A stretch of DNA of 64,000 nt from Sipunculus nudus (taxonomy: Eukaryota > Annelida > Sipuncula > Golfingiida > Sipunculidae), in the NCBI GenBank assembly GCA_026874595.1, contig CM049310.1, forward strand, positions 25,653,058 through 25,717,057, read 5' to 3'. A program made the position numbers and the translations under genes. Numbering within the stretch: position 1 is the first letter of the stretch; each line of letters opens with the position of its first letter. The notes beneath the pieces were generated by a model. The model ran no database searches. It was not told the DNA's origin and saw only the letters and a program-made list of their open reading frames with translations. Of this stretch, positions 15,108 through 27,627 are shown in pieces.

Positions 15108-15291
15108 CAGGGGCGGATCCAGGATTTGGAAAAGGGAGGGGGGGGTCAAACCCAGGAGGACTATGATTAATCTATAAAAGGTCCTCAGGTTCGGAAAGGG
15201 GGGGGGGGGGGGGGTCCAGGCCACTAAATTGGTCTGAAGGCTGAAAAAGGGGGGGGGGGGGGATCGGACCCCCCCCCTGGATCCGCTTCTG
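15108..15291. mobile_element. MITE-like palindromic element, GGGCGGATCCAGG family
   Basis: It begins CAGGGGCGGATCCAGGATTT and ends CCTGGATCCGCTTCTG, an inverted repeat. The interior is three G runs separated by short spacers. Related copies are at 33983, 46272 and 51027. It has no coding capacity. Confidence 0.7.
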
Positions 15292-16457
15292 TCGTGTGTG
15301 TTTATGTTTAATAGTCCATACTGATGTGTCATTCTTCCTGCTCACTGAGTCGGGGTAGACCTGTGACTTTAAACTTACGTCTCAGTGCTACCTGCCGATG
15401 TAAACACTACGTGCATGTAATACGTAGTGGGAGAATGGCGCTGAATCATATACCATGGTATACTAGAATGTGGCTGTACTGTAGTGACCTACAGTATATA
15501 TACCTATGCTATACTCCAAACCGCGCCAGCTCGTACAAAATCACATGCCGTTACATATGCTTCGGCTCATGTAGTCAGTCACCTGTGTTACACAAACAGC
15601 TTGCAGGTACTTACACACGTCACCAGTTAATTATGGTGTCAGCACGAAATGAATGAGTAACACATGTTATTCTACATTTGAAAGTTATGGGGATATCCAA
15701 AACACTAAAGAGGCTTTCTAGACTATAGTCCTGCAGTGCTGGGCCTGTAATTTCGGCATTAGCTCTTCAATCACTGACGGACGCACAAAAATACTTTATC
15801 AATACGCCGCCTGCACGATCTGTAATTTTAAAGTTAGACATCAGAAATAAGTTTTCCAGCTGCATTCGAGCCTTGAACTCATTCCTTCGTTATGGCACGT
15901 GTCTCCTATTATTAAGAAGCTGATGTTAAAATTATGAAACATTATGCAAATGAAATACATTTGTTTCGAAATACTCCTAGTACCAACATTGCTACCATAT
16001 TATTGCTATAAGCATGTTTCTACTTGTATCCAAATCCTCGATCTGTGACTGGGTATTTTAGATTAAAACGTGTAGCCTATACTGCCATGTTTTTATGCAG
16101 TAATTTTGATTTTAAAAATCTTATCACGACAGGCACATCCTGACAGAAAAGCAAGTTATTTTTCAAATAATTTTATGGACACATTAAAACACAAAAAAAA
16201 CAAGATTTATCATATAATAATTTTTAATACTTCATCAGTTTAATAAAATCAAGGAATACATATAATTGTATATATACATGTGTACACCGGGTTTCAATTC
16301 ATAATTTTGATTTAGGTATAAAAAAACATATGAAAGGCAACAGATAGCTTAAAAGCAAACTTCGAGCATTTATGTTTATGGTAATCGCGAAACTACAACA
16401 TTAATTGGCTAAGCGACACGATGAAAGTCATTTGGCGTATTAGTATTATTTGTGCAG
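15292..16457. other. no gene recognised
   Basis: A 110-codon plus frame at 15324-15656 is Cys/Tyr rich but has no recognisable domain. The rest is AT-rich. Confidence 0.4.
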
Positions 16458-16667
16458 ATACCATTCCGTTTACGTGTATATGGAGATTCCTGCACGGACC
16501 ATGTCATTTTTTACGACATTGCGTCTGCGATATGTCCTTTTTGTGGACTGCCAGGACGGTATATCACTTCGGACACGGTTTCTGTGGAAATAAAACAGTT
16601 CACAATAAGGTTACGGTCAGCTGGCAATAAGGAAAAAATTACCAACTTACTTGAGTTAGGTAAATAA
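16458..16667 (+). CDS. possible exon encoding the C-terminal half of a CUB domain
   Basis: A plausible acceptor (TTAGTATTATTTGTGCAG) precedes an open frame IPFRLRVYGDSCTDHVIFYD, followed by ICPFCGLPGRYITSD and FTIRLRSAG, ending in TAA. Spacing of the cysteines, the C-x-D-x-V-x-F-Y-D core, the CG and the S...I-R-L-R-S strand resemble the second half of CUB domains, including the two in the adjacent protease. It lies on the opposite strand, converging on the protease 3' end. No matching first-half exon was found upstream, so it may be the end of a neighbouring CUB gene, a relic or chance. Confidence 0.35.
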   Translation: MPFRLRVYGDSCTDHVIFYDIASAICPFCGLPGRYITSDTVSVEIKQFTIRLRSAGNKEKITNLLELGK

Positions 16668-16798
16668 ATGCTACACTTTCATGCGTATCGAGGTTTTGCA
16701 GTTAAGTCATATTTGTCATATACCATATTTTGATAGTAAAATCCTTGATAGCTATAATATAACACAGAAAAATGCTAAAATGCTCAAATATATTTAAA

Positions 16799-16855
16799 TT
16801 TATTCAGATTTTGAAGAAATTTAAAATACATAACTCCTAACCATAGTAATTTATT
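16799..16855 (-). promoter_or_regulatory. candidate polyadenylation signals of the protease gene
   Basis: Read on the minus strand, AATAAA occurs at 16850-16855 and 16799-16804, about 21 and 72 bases after the protease stop codon. Which one is used cannot be told from sequence. Confidence 0.5.
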
Positions 16856-16875
16856 ATGAACAAAATCATCCTTAC

Positions 16876-17034
16876 TCATGCCATGTTTGCTCTGATCCAT
16901 TCAGCGAAGTACGGCACATTTGAATAGACGCCAGGTTTTTTCTGTAGCGCACAGCCGATTCCCCAGCTGATCACGCCAAGCGCTTCATATGAACCATCGG
17001 ATCTTTCACAGAAAAGCGGTCCACCGGAATCACC
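16876..17034 (-). CDS. protease exon 12: catalytic serine and C-terminus
   Basis: Phase 0 entry after TTCAG. Encodes [20 protein letters not shown], a VISWGIGCA strand, [14 protein letters not shown] and a stop at 16876-16878. GDSGGP carries Ser195; the GVYSNV and W-I helix are the usual S1 ending. Confidence 0.92.
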   Translation of the reverse strand, partial: GDSGGPLFCERSDGSYEALGVISWGIGCALQKKPGVYSNVPYFAEWIRANMA

Positions 17035-20000
17035 CTGAAGGAAAACAGGGAAATAACAATGTTATCGGGATCACACGGTAGCTCCTGAGGATCATACACA
17101 TCCAAAAATAAATAATTGTGATAGCATGCGTACGAGATAAGATCGCAAGGGCACTAAAACGAAAAAAGTATCACGTACGTGCGCGAGAGACTATCGCTGT
17201 GTATGGCAGAAAAAAAATCTATTATCGCATACGCTTGATAATCATCGCGTGTGCACACGATACATGTAATTAGAAGATTCCTTATGTACGGAAGGCGCGA
17301 TGCGTGTTGAGAAACTTCATATGTACCGGCACGGCGGCATGCATGGTTTCTAGGTGATGCCCCTGGATACCAATGCGGATACGTATTCCACATTCGGCAT
17401 TCCGAACATCATGAATCTTAGCTGAAGATCTACATCTTAAATCCAGGTAAGCTTACATGATATATTTGCATGCATATGGAGCGATAAACAGCAACAGCGA
17501 TCCGAACAACACTCATTAGCCATGTATGCTGAATAAATGTGAAAGGACGTGCCACGGAGAGAGCAATGCCTCCCCCCCCCCCCCCCCCCCCCGCCATCCC
17601 GATCAAAAGCCATTCCTCTTTCAAATCTGCATCCGAATAGACCTTCCACACATATTTCATAATTTTCTTCACTCCCGACACATATTGAATATATATTTTG
17701 GTTATACTAAATTAAATGTTGCTATTTTTACGTAAACTTATGTTGATGTAATGTAGACTCAATTTTGGATACTCCAGTGGAGCAGATGACCCATATATCA
17801 ATATGAGTAGTATAATTGAAAGATTAACATTTCAGCATCTTCTATCAAGTTTCTGGCAGCTACACTAAGTTCCTTCAATTAAGTTTGTGGCAGCTACACT
17901 AAGTTTCTTCTATCAAGTTTCTGGCAGCTACACTGTTTTAAAATAGTATAAACTATAAAATCACTATGTTAGAAAATATGTATTTTCCACCTGAACGTTA
18001 TGTAAAAAGGAGAAGGGGACATGTCTTCTTGCCCCCCCCCCCCACCCACCCAAAACAAGAGTTAACTTTTGACATACATTAATATATATATATATACAAA
18101 AAAAATCGATGAATCGAAAGTGACTTTACCGGTATACATTATATTAAACATTTTACACACAGAAACAGACAGTGCAGGATCATTCGAGGTCTCGGATATT
18201 TACGCTGTAAAATTAATGTGAGTAACTTGTGGGTATGTTTAATTATAGGAGATTAAGCACATTATAAGCAATTGAGGTGGGTTTTCTCATATTCAGTCAT
18301 CTGTATCAACTTGCCTGGCAGGAGTCTTTCCCGCCTGTTTCGTATCCTGCACAAAACATCCCCGGCATGAGGAGCTTTCCTAGGAAGTCTGGTGCCTTGC
18401 AGGTGGCGTCACTCAAAATAGGGACAGAAACTTCCATTAAGACGTCACTAGCTGATTCCACGCCAGTTCCTGTAAAGAAAACATAGGTTATAGCCAATAT
18501 GCAAAGTTAACGTAAGGTCGTATGGACGCTTTGTGGATACATAGGCTTAATCAGCCACTGTATCCAAATCGTGTGGACCTGTAAGAAATCTCAGCTATCA
18601 CTATAGTGCAATAACCCACAAGCACCCCTATATGACAAATAGGATTCTCTGTTTGGAACAACCAGTCAGGTCCATTTCAGGCTCTCTGGCACTTGAGCAG
18701 AGTACAAGAATCTTTACTCGGTCTCTGGTGCCTGTACGAGGCATGTATGGCCGCTATTCAAACTCGACTGTAGAGCCATTTAAACCATCACTTTTAGCCC
18801 ATGGACTGGCAGTATAGAATGTTTTGGCTAAATAATAACAACACTCATTCCAATTTTGGACAGACCACATTTACAACCATAGCGCTTTGTGGTTTCTATC
18901 TTTAGGAAAAGTATTTCACTGGAGGAAAAATCCTACATTGGCGAGCAGATATCAAATTATATAAAAATCTGATTTATAGGTTGTGATACGAACCTTTAAT
19001 CTGGCACATTCATTCTGCAATATCATGATATTTCTTTCTATACAGTAAATTGAAAATTCAATGCTATATGTCCATATGAGTGAACACAAAATTAATATTA
19101 GTCATAGTCGCACCTATTTTTATTTTTTTAACTTGACCTGAATATCAGGGTCGTACACACCATACTCGACCGCCATAAATTATCGCCCGATTTTTTCCGA
19201 GTTTACGCTAGAAATTCATTAAGGTTGATTTGAAAAAAGACCACTGATGACCGTTTGTCAGAGCCATTGTCACAGGTGAGAGATTTTCACCTGATATTGG
19301 TTTTAGACCGTAATCTAGTTTTCTAGCTACATGTTCCTCGCGAGCTATCCCTATTTATTTCCTATTTTATTTCATTTATTTCCTATATTATCCCTATATA
19401 TTAATGCTCATATGTGTGTAACCGAGTCGAAGGGGTTGGGAGGGGGGTTTCGGAGGTTTCCCTTGCGTTCGTTCGACGATTGCAGATATATTATTATAGA
19501 TAATTTTAGATTTCTAATTATAGCAATCGACCATGGGTTTTAAACCAATGTTATAATACTGGAGATTGAATGGCCTGTGACCATACCTGCTGATACCTGC
19601 CAAATGGGATACGTAAGATATGTTATTTGTAGCTGTTATAAACAACTCCGAAATTAGGTTCAAGACCCACTCGATGGGGGTGCAAATTTTTGGTTGCCGG
19701 ATCATATATTCCCCCCCCCCCCCCCCCCACCAGAATTACGAAAAGGATCAAACAGATAAAAATGGAAAGTGTCGTACCTCCCCAGCCTGCAATAATGCAT
19801 TTTCTGTCCACATCCAACGATTTTCCTAGACACAGAGGGAGGGCCTCTCTTCGAAACTGGAAAGGAAAACGAAAATAAGAGACCATAGCACGTGTTTATT
19901 ATAATTTAAACCAATCAATAAATCATTCAGCTGCAGATTAAAGGAAGAATAAATATATCGAGGGCCATCAGAAACAGATCAATGCACGGATCAGACTCAT

Positions 20001-20829
20001 ACCAACCTGTAACTAGACACAAAGACAAAAATAAGCACCCATATTGGTTGAAAGTTCAGGTTGAACGACTCTCATTTTTTTACGTTTGTGCAATAATATG
20101 CATGGCATCTATCAAAGATCTTTTCTTTTTTTATATATAATTACAGCCAATAAAGTATGAATAGCGCATGTTTATTTGCACATTCAGAATGAAAACAAAA
20201 ACTTGTTTTAACGGAGATATATATTGTGAAACACGACACACTGATATCATCGGTGTAGATGTTTCTACATCAAAATTCTTTTGATATAAAAAGATATTTA
20301 CATTTACATTTACATAATAAAAGAATGAAAATGCATTATAGGTCAACGGCTTACGCCAATAAACTAACGTCCAAACTTAATGCGTACATGACAGGAGCTA
20401 AACTCTCATCGGTATGTCTACCATAAACTGACCTGTATCGCTGGCTCTACTGTCATGATTGCGATGTCACTGAAGAAAGTAACGGGCTGAAAGTCCTCGT
20501 GGACGACTATCTTCGTGACGTTGTGGATTCTCATGGCTGTGTTCGTGTTATCGTATAATTTATGTACCCCCACTCGCACTTTGTATTTGCTTGGAAAAAG
20601 TGTCATGTTGGACCTTTTAATAAATAAAAACAGTCGGTATCAAATAAAAACATAGGCAAACGTTAAGTTCGTTTCACTTTAAAGTCACTTTGGTAACCTA
20701 ACCATAGACCGAATTACCAAGGCCTGGGTATATAGGCCTTTTGAAAAGATCAATATTATCACTGTACTGTTTAAGGAAGTAAAAACTAAATGTACGCCTT
20801 AAAGCCAGAGAGGCAACCTCCACCTGTTC

Positions 20830-20886
<57 letters not shown>

Positions 20887-23800
20887 ATTTTCGCACAGTC
20901 ATCCGGCATGCTATGTAGCCTGCTTATGTCTTTAAGACTTCTACGTTTGATTAAAAAAAATGCGTGTTTGCGTGACTGTTACTAGTTTACGATTCAAGCA
21001 ATATCGATTTGTCATTCGAGAAGGTGTCTTTGATGCTAAATACAATACAAATACCTCCCCATGAATAGGTTAATCTAAGAAATAACATATTAATAAAACC
21101 GATTAGTACGTACAAAGAGCTCCCATCTATGTACACAATACAGTGTGCCGCAGTCATGATCTCCGTCTCACTGATGATGGCGCCCCCACAGAAAGGTCTC
21201 TCTCCGTAGCTTGGATGGTCATGGAAAATGGACACTAGCCATGGATAACTGTGAGGATTAGAGGGCCGACCTCCAACTATAAAATCCCCTTGAACAGAAC
21301 TCACTTCTGGCTTATAACATTTACCTAAAAACAACAGAAAAAATAATAAGCTGTCTCACGGCACAATACTTCATTAGCAGTTGCATGTCCGGAATCCTCC
21401 TCCTTTTCTTTTATAACATGGACTATGTAATTCACATATCCTTGAAAATCCTAAAATGCAGGTCATTGCGCAAAATTTTTTCTAGAAGTAGGGTGGGACC
21501 TCAATATGTAGGCCTACAAATTTTTTTATATCTGTAGGCAAATGCTGATTTTTTACGAAGGGGCGGGGCTATATGCTCTCTTTCACGCTTCAGTCTGGGA
21601 GATTAAGAAATACATGCATAATTAAAAAAAATACCCCAGATACCCCAATCTCCTATAAAATATATACATGGGTAGCAGATACTGAGGTAATCAGACAATA
21701 AAAGGCAATATTACAATATGACTGTACACTGCCATTTTCCTGATAACCGGAGCATGCCGTTGGAAAGCCACGTACATTAAAACAACGGCCAGTAAGAGCA
21801 GCCCCGCTAAGCAACAAACAGTGCGGATATTGGGAAAAATTATAAACCCTTTTCCACATAGAATATTTACACTTCGATAGATAAATCCCCATGAAAGTAA
21901 TCTATATGAGATTTGTTGTAAATATAATTGGCATTGTTGCGGAGATACCAAAAGTCCGAAATGTGGGTTGATATGGATGAAAATTTGACAACAATGCCTT
22001 TTTAAAATTTAAGGTCTCATGCATGCAAATTGTTAGCCTTGCCTTGCAAAATAAAGTGTTGCTAATGAAGATCGTGATTATATGCTTTCATTTGAAGCTT
22101 TTATGTAAATAAATTACAAAGAGTATATATGTGCCTGTTTTGGAATCTGTAACACAAAACTATCATTTAATTCATTCGATAAACTGGACATAAAGCAAAG
22201 TAACTTGTATCGTGTGGTTAACTTGTTATAGATGTGCAAGAAAATGAACCAATGGAAGTTATAACTGAAATGATGTCTGTTAATTAGCAAAAAATGTAAA
22301 CAGTTTTTAAGACTTAATACATAAAGAATATAAAATTGTCAAAACTATAAACCTCTACACTCAAGCGTATATTATAGTCCATTTCACCACCTGCTGTCCG
22401 CCTGTTTTTCGTAGATGATTTACTCAAAAGTTTATATTTACTTAAAAGTTTCAATATTTTCCAGGAAAACAACATATGGAAGTGACAACCTAATATTCCA
22501 GTTAAGAATTTAACCATAATTCCCCGTTTATGTTTCACAACATTTTAGTCTCTTTATCATGATCTGGCAGTTATTGTGTGTCCCTTCATAAGTAGCCATC
22601 TTTGTTTTAGCTGGGGTTTTTTTTTAGAATGTTTACATGAGATCATCCAATCAGCAGCTATCAGTTGAGGCTGTTTTTGAATGTGACCAATGACCTTGAC
22701 CGCCATAAGTGGGTCTGATATGTTGTAAAATGTAGACTGATTTCTCATATTTTTAGAAAATTCTGTTACTCAAATAAGGTAGGAATTTAGTTACCTTGTT
22801 GAAAATTAGGTTCTACACTACACTATAATTGTTTCCCTTGAAATGTACATAATAAAAATTTTCATAGCAAAAAAACAGGTCGACAAGAGGGGATGAAACA
22901 AACTATAGTAATTAGTATTCAAATATTAAGTAATTATCACTTACTGCCTTTCCCTTCATCACCTGAAACACATAAAGGTAGAATAATTTACCAGTATAAC
23001 TTTATAATGTATGGATAAAATAACGATACACATAAAATAATTTATTCATGGTTACGGTCAACTTCCGTGCTTAAAAAAGAGAATAACATTAAATATGTGA
23101 TGGGGTGTTCATATGGTAAAAAAACCTTTCCTTCGAATACTATGAGTACCACGGGCTATATGTTATGACCATGTGTAGTGTTCGGGTTGAATAAGCCAGT
23201 AGGCCTATTGTGAATTTTGTCAATTACAAACCAAAGGCCCCGATTCAGAGACCTAGTCGTAAGAGATGAGGTAGATTTTTTTACTTTTATCATTATAACG
23301 GACCAAAAAACTTTGTGTCAGTCAATAGATGGCGCTAGTAAGGTCGCTTTAAACTGCTGTTTCGGTTTAAAAACCTTTACTGGTTTATAAAAAAAAGTTA
23401 CCAAATTTCGGGATCAAATACCAGCAAAACACTATACCTTCATTTAATTGAAACGGTGTTCTGTGTAAATATGATACTCCCTGCCATATACATCATAACT
23501 AGTCCCATGAATTGCAAAGGAGTCTCCGTTTAATTCGATTATCGATTATTGCTTTTTTGTTCGATTTTCTGTTCATTTTTCTAAATATTTTTTTTTGTAT
23601 ATAGGTAACATTTTTAATGCTAGCTTAACTTAGGTGTACATCTGTAGAAATCCATTCCGGTTACGCACTACATGGCAGGGCAGTAGCACACGCTTCCTCT
23701 CATTTTATATCCTGGTGTTAACAGGCCCGGTGACTATTGCACCTGTGGGCCCTGCGTGTGAAATTAACCCTATTGTCGGGTCATACCCCAGGCGGCACTC

Positions 23801-26663
23801 GTTTGGGGCATGCTCTCACCGTTGGTGGAGGCCGACCGATTATCTGATGCCCCACGCGATTCATTACAATTGTTGATTCATGAATGGTAACGATTCGATA
23901 TATAGATTATTCTATGCATTGTTAAAGCTCTTATTATGATGCAATTATTCTTACTGAGTGAAAACCTATTACTTGGATATGATGTCCCTCCGCTCTTGGC
24001 TGTATATTGCGCCTTGAATCCCCGTCTGACTCTCTCGGCGTCGCTGTGGAAATGTATATACATCTGGTTGCCTGTGCTTGTGATGTCCTGGAAAGTCTGC
24101 CCGCAAAACTTTCCCAGATTCGTGGATTGTGCATTAGGCCCATCATACAAGGTAAGGTAATCTCTCCTGCAGTCTCTGCTTGACTGGAGTACGAAGTCCG
24201 TGAAATGCACCTGGATAACCTGTGAATTATAGTTTGACGACATGAAAATTATATACAACTGTAAAAGCATGTATCTGCATATTTATCAGTACATGATATT
24301 ATGTACAGGTGTGTGTCATCTGTAAGCTTAAACATTAAGAATATTGTGGTTCACTCACTTTAGGTAATCCCAAAAAATGTTACAATACTCACTATGTTTT
24401 TTTTTTTACACTCCACTTTAAATTGTATTAGTAGAAGAGTATTATAAAATGTCTTACCTGTCCTGGATCCACCGTAATTAGCCAAGTACAATCAGAGTTA
24501 TTAGGGTACCTCGGGTAACTCGGTGACTGGAATGTCCCGGACTGTCCATTCAGTTCCACAGCGGCTGTCGGGCAATGAGGTGCGGGAGTAGTTAGGGAGG
24601 GTGTGGTAGGGGAGGGAGAAGAAGTGGTAGGGGATGGAGTAGGAGTGGTAGGGGATGGAGTAGGGGTTGTTGGGGATGGAGTAGGGGTTGTTGGGGATGG
24701 ACTAGGAGTGGTAGGGGATGGAGTAGGGGTTGTTGGGGATGGACTAGGAGTGGTAGGGGATGGAGTAGGGGTTGTTGGGGATGGACTAGGAGTGGTAGGG
24801 GATGGAGTAGGGGTTGTGGGGGATGGAGTAGGGGTTGTAGGGGAGGGAGTAGGGGAGGAAGTAGGAGTGGTAGGGGACGGAGTAGGGGTTGTGGGGGACG
24901 GAGTAGGGGTTGTTGGGGATGGAGTAGGGGTTGTGGGGGATGGAGTAGGAGTGGTGGGGGATGGAGTAGGGGTTGTGGGGGATGGAGTATGGGTTGTGGG
25001 GGAGGGAGTGGGAGTGGTAGGGGAGGGTGTAGGGGTAGTGGGGGAGGGAGTAGGGGTAGTGGGGGAGGGAGTAGGGTTAGTGGGGGAGGGAGTTGGCGGA
25101 GGCGCGGGGTTCGGTGTAGGAATCCCAACCTGTGAGCCACCACTGCAACTGGTTCCACCTGAAAGGTACGTATATATAAGGTTTTGGTCATATCTCATAT
25201 TAAGTCTCCTTTTGCATAGACACATGTTACTTACACATCTGTTTGTTCAATTTCTGATATGTGTATGTTCACCAGCAAGATTTTACTAGATCCATCGCCA
25301 GGTAAATAACATCAATAAATTTCATCAATTAACTTGTATTTCATCTTAAATTTACGAAATTTTAATTTATCATTTGGGAGACTTTCATCCTTTAACTATA
25401 ACAAGTTGTCCATGAGAAAATTTGCTTAAATGATTCATCTCAGCTTAACTAGTATTACATCGTAAATTTACGAACATTTAATTTATCATTAGGGAGACTT
25501 TCATCCTTTCAATATAATAACAGACCATCGGACAATAGTCATAAATAATTCTGACAAATCAGTAAAGGCCACAGCACCAAAATCATGCAACTAGTTGTGG
25601 GTTTGCAAGAATTTTTCCGCATATCAGGTTTGATAAATCTATTCTAATGGTTACGGTTGTGCCCTACTAAGTATCATACTGATAAATGATGTCTTTTATT
25701 CTCAACAAGAGACCCAAGGCTCATACATTGACATGTGAAAAAAAGTGCATAAAAGGTGGTACCGACAAAATTATGCATTGAAACTGCTGTAGAACAGTAT
25801 AATGGCTCACAAAAAATAACAAATCATAAGTGGCACAACCTATTGTCTATAAAAAAAGTTTGCAAAGTATTTGTTAAGAAACCTTAAAAACTAAGTGCAG
25901 CTACCAGAACGCTCATAATCATGTTTTTGTTCCATAGCTCGCAGAATGTAGGACACCAGGGTCTAATTCTGGGGTCCCCAGAAAATTTCTAAAAAGTTCT
26001 TTTCCCAACTTAAATTAGAGATAAAATTTTCAACAGATAACGGCCACCATTTGCGCCCTGTAAACTGACGACCGGACACCTAGGCTAGGCAGAAGAACGG
26101 ACAAAGACCCGCTATCGTTACTCAGATTACTTTTAGTCTGAAACACACCCTCTGACAAAAACGTGTTGGTCTCCGAGAATAATAAAATGTCAATTTTCAG
26201 TCATCCACACAAACGTTTATACACACTGCAGCATATTATAGGAAATTCAATGCAAGGTTATCTCCTAGCGGCAAGAATCTTGCTGCTAAATGTTGGCAGG
26301 TACATTGCTTCACCGAGCCGCCCTGGCATCTATTTAATGAGTTTCATGAGTTATAAACAAGCCTACAGGAATTCTGATGTAAATCTTCACTGCGGATAAA
26401 ACCCATCGAACTAAGTGTAAATAATACATTGTTCACAAGCCGTCTGCACTAGAACACATTCACCAAAGGGGTAGGGCTCACATGGCTTTATCTGACTTTA
26501 TTTGACTTTATTTTTACATTCTCGATGCCCTTCTTGCAATGCCCAACGGTTGATCTGGAAACAGAAACAGTTGTGTTTTTAAAGCCGCCTAAAGCGCTAG
26601 TTGAGCCAATCTTTTAAATGTTTAAACATCTTGTTATAACATATGTTTTCAGTCGCTCTCTTT

Positions 26664-26698
<35 letters not shown>

Positions 26699-27563
26699 AT
26701 TATATAAAAATTGTCCTTACTCATTGGCACTGACTTGAAGCTTGCTTTGAAGCCTGTTTTACCACCTCTGTCATCTGACATAAAAATGACAAATGCCGTT
26801 TGAGTACATGTAGTGAAGACGAAACTAGGCTTGCTCCCACAGAGAACTACTTGAGGCGCAGACCTCCGTCTGTTCCCGTAAATGACAGAGAAGCTGTCCC
26901 CCAGGCACGGAGGACTGCCCTCAATGTCAAAGGCTGTAACTTCTATCTGTAGAACCTGAAAAACATTAACAATGGCGTCAATTTATCGTGAAGGGGGGGG
27001 GGGGGGGGGTCCTAGCCGGCGTGAGAGGGTAATCAAAGCTGCGACAACGTTTTATAAACACGCACACACACATACGCACGCACACTTATACACATATTTT
27101 TCACATAAAAATGTTTGTGTGACATTTCATTTGTAATAAAATTAAAAAATAAATAAATAGGAAATCATGTTTCCAATAGGTTCTTTGTGAACCCGGTTAA
27201 GACATATATTATATCGTAGTAAACTAAGAAATGGAACCAAATTCTGTTAACTCAAGTTAATCGCTTGGACCTTTTATAAAAAAAGGCCTGAAACGCAGAC
27301 TGTTCCCCGTGTTTTAATTAATTATTTTTCATTTTTTTGTTGGAGGTTACCGCCTTCATTTTTAAATACATCTGCAGAATTCCATTATAGTTGCGAACTT
27401 CATGACAGGGTAGTTCACAGGCTTCCTCTTATTTTGTTTATATCCTGGTGTTAACCACAGGGGCTTAGCCAGAGGGGGGCCGCAGGGGGCCATGGCCCCC
27501 CCCCCCCCTCCCCAGGTTGCATCCAGTACTCGCCGTCCTTTCGGAATTTCACTTAATCTTATA

Positions 27564-27627
<64 letters not shown>

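Noticed and set aside
24603-25289. 228-codon plus-strand frame rich in Gly and Val
   Set aside because: It is the complement of the Pro/Thr/Ser minisatellite of the protease; openness follows from the 21-bp repeat.
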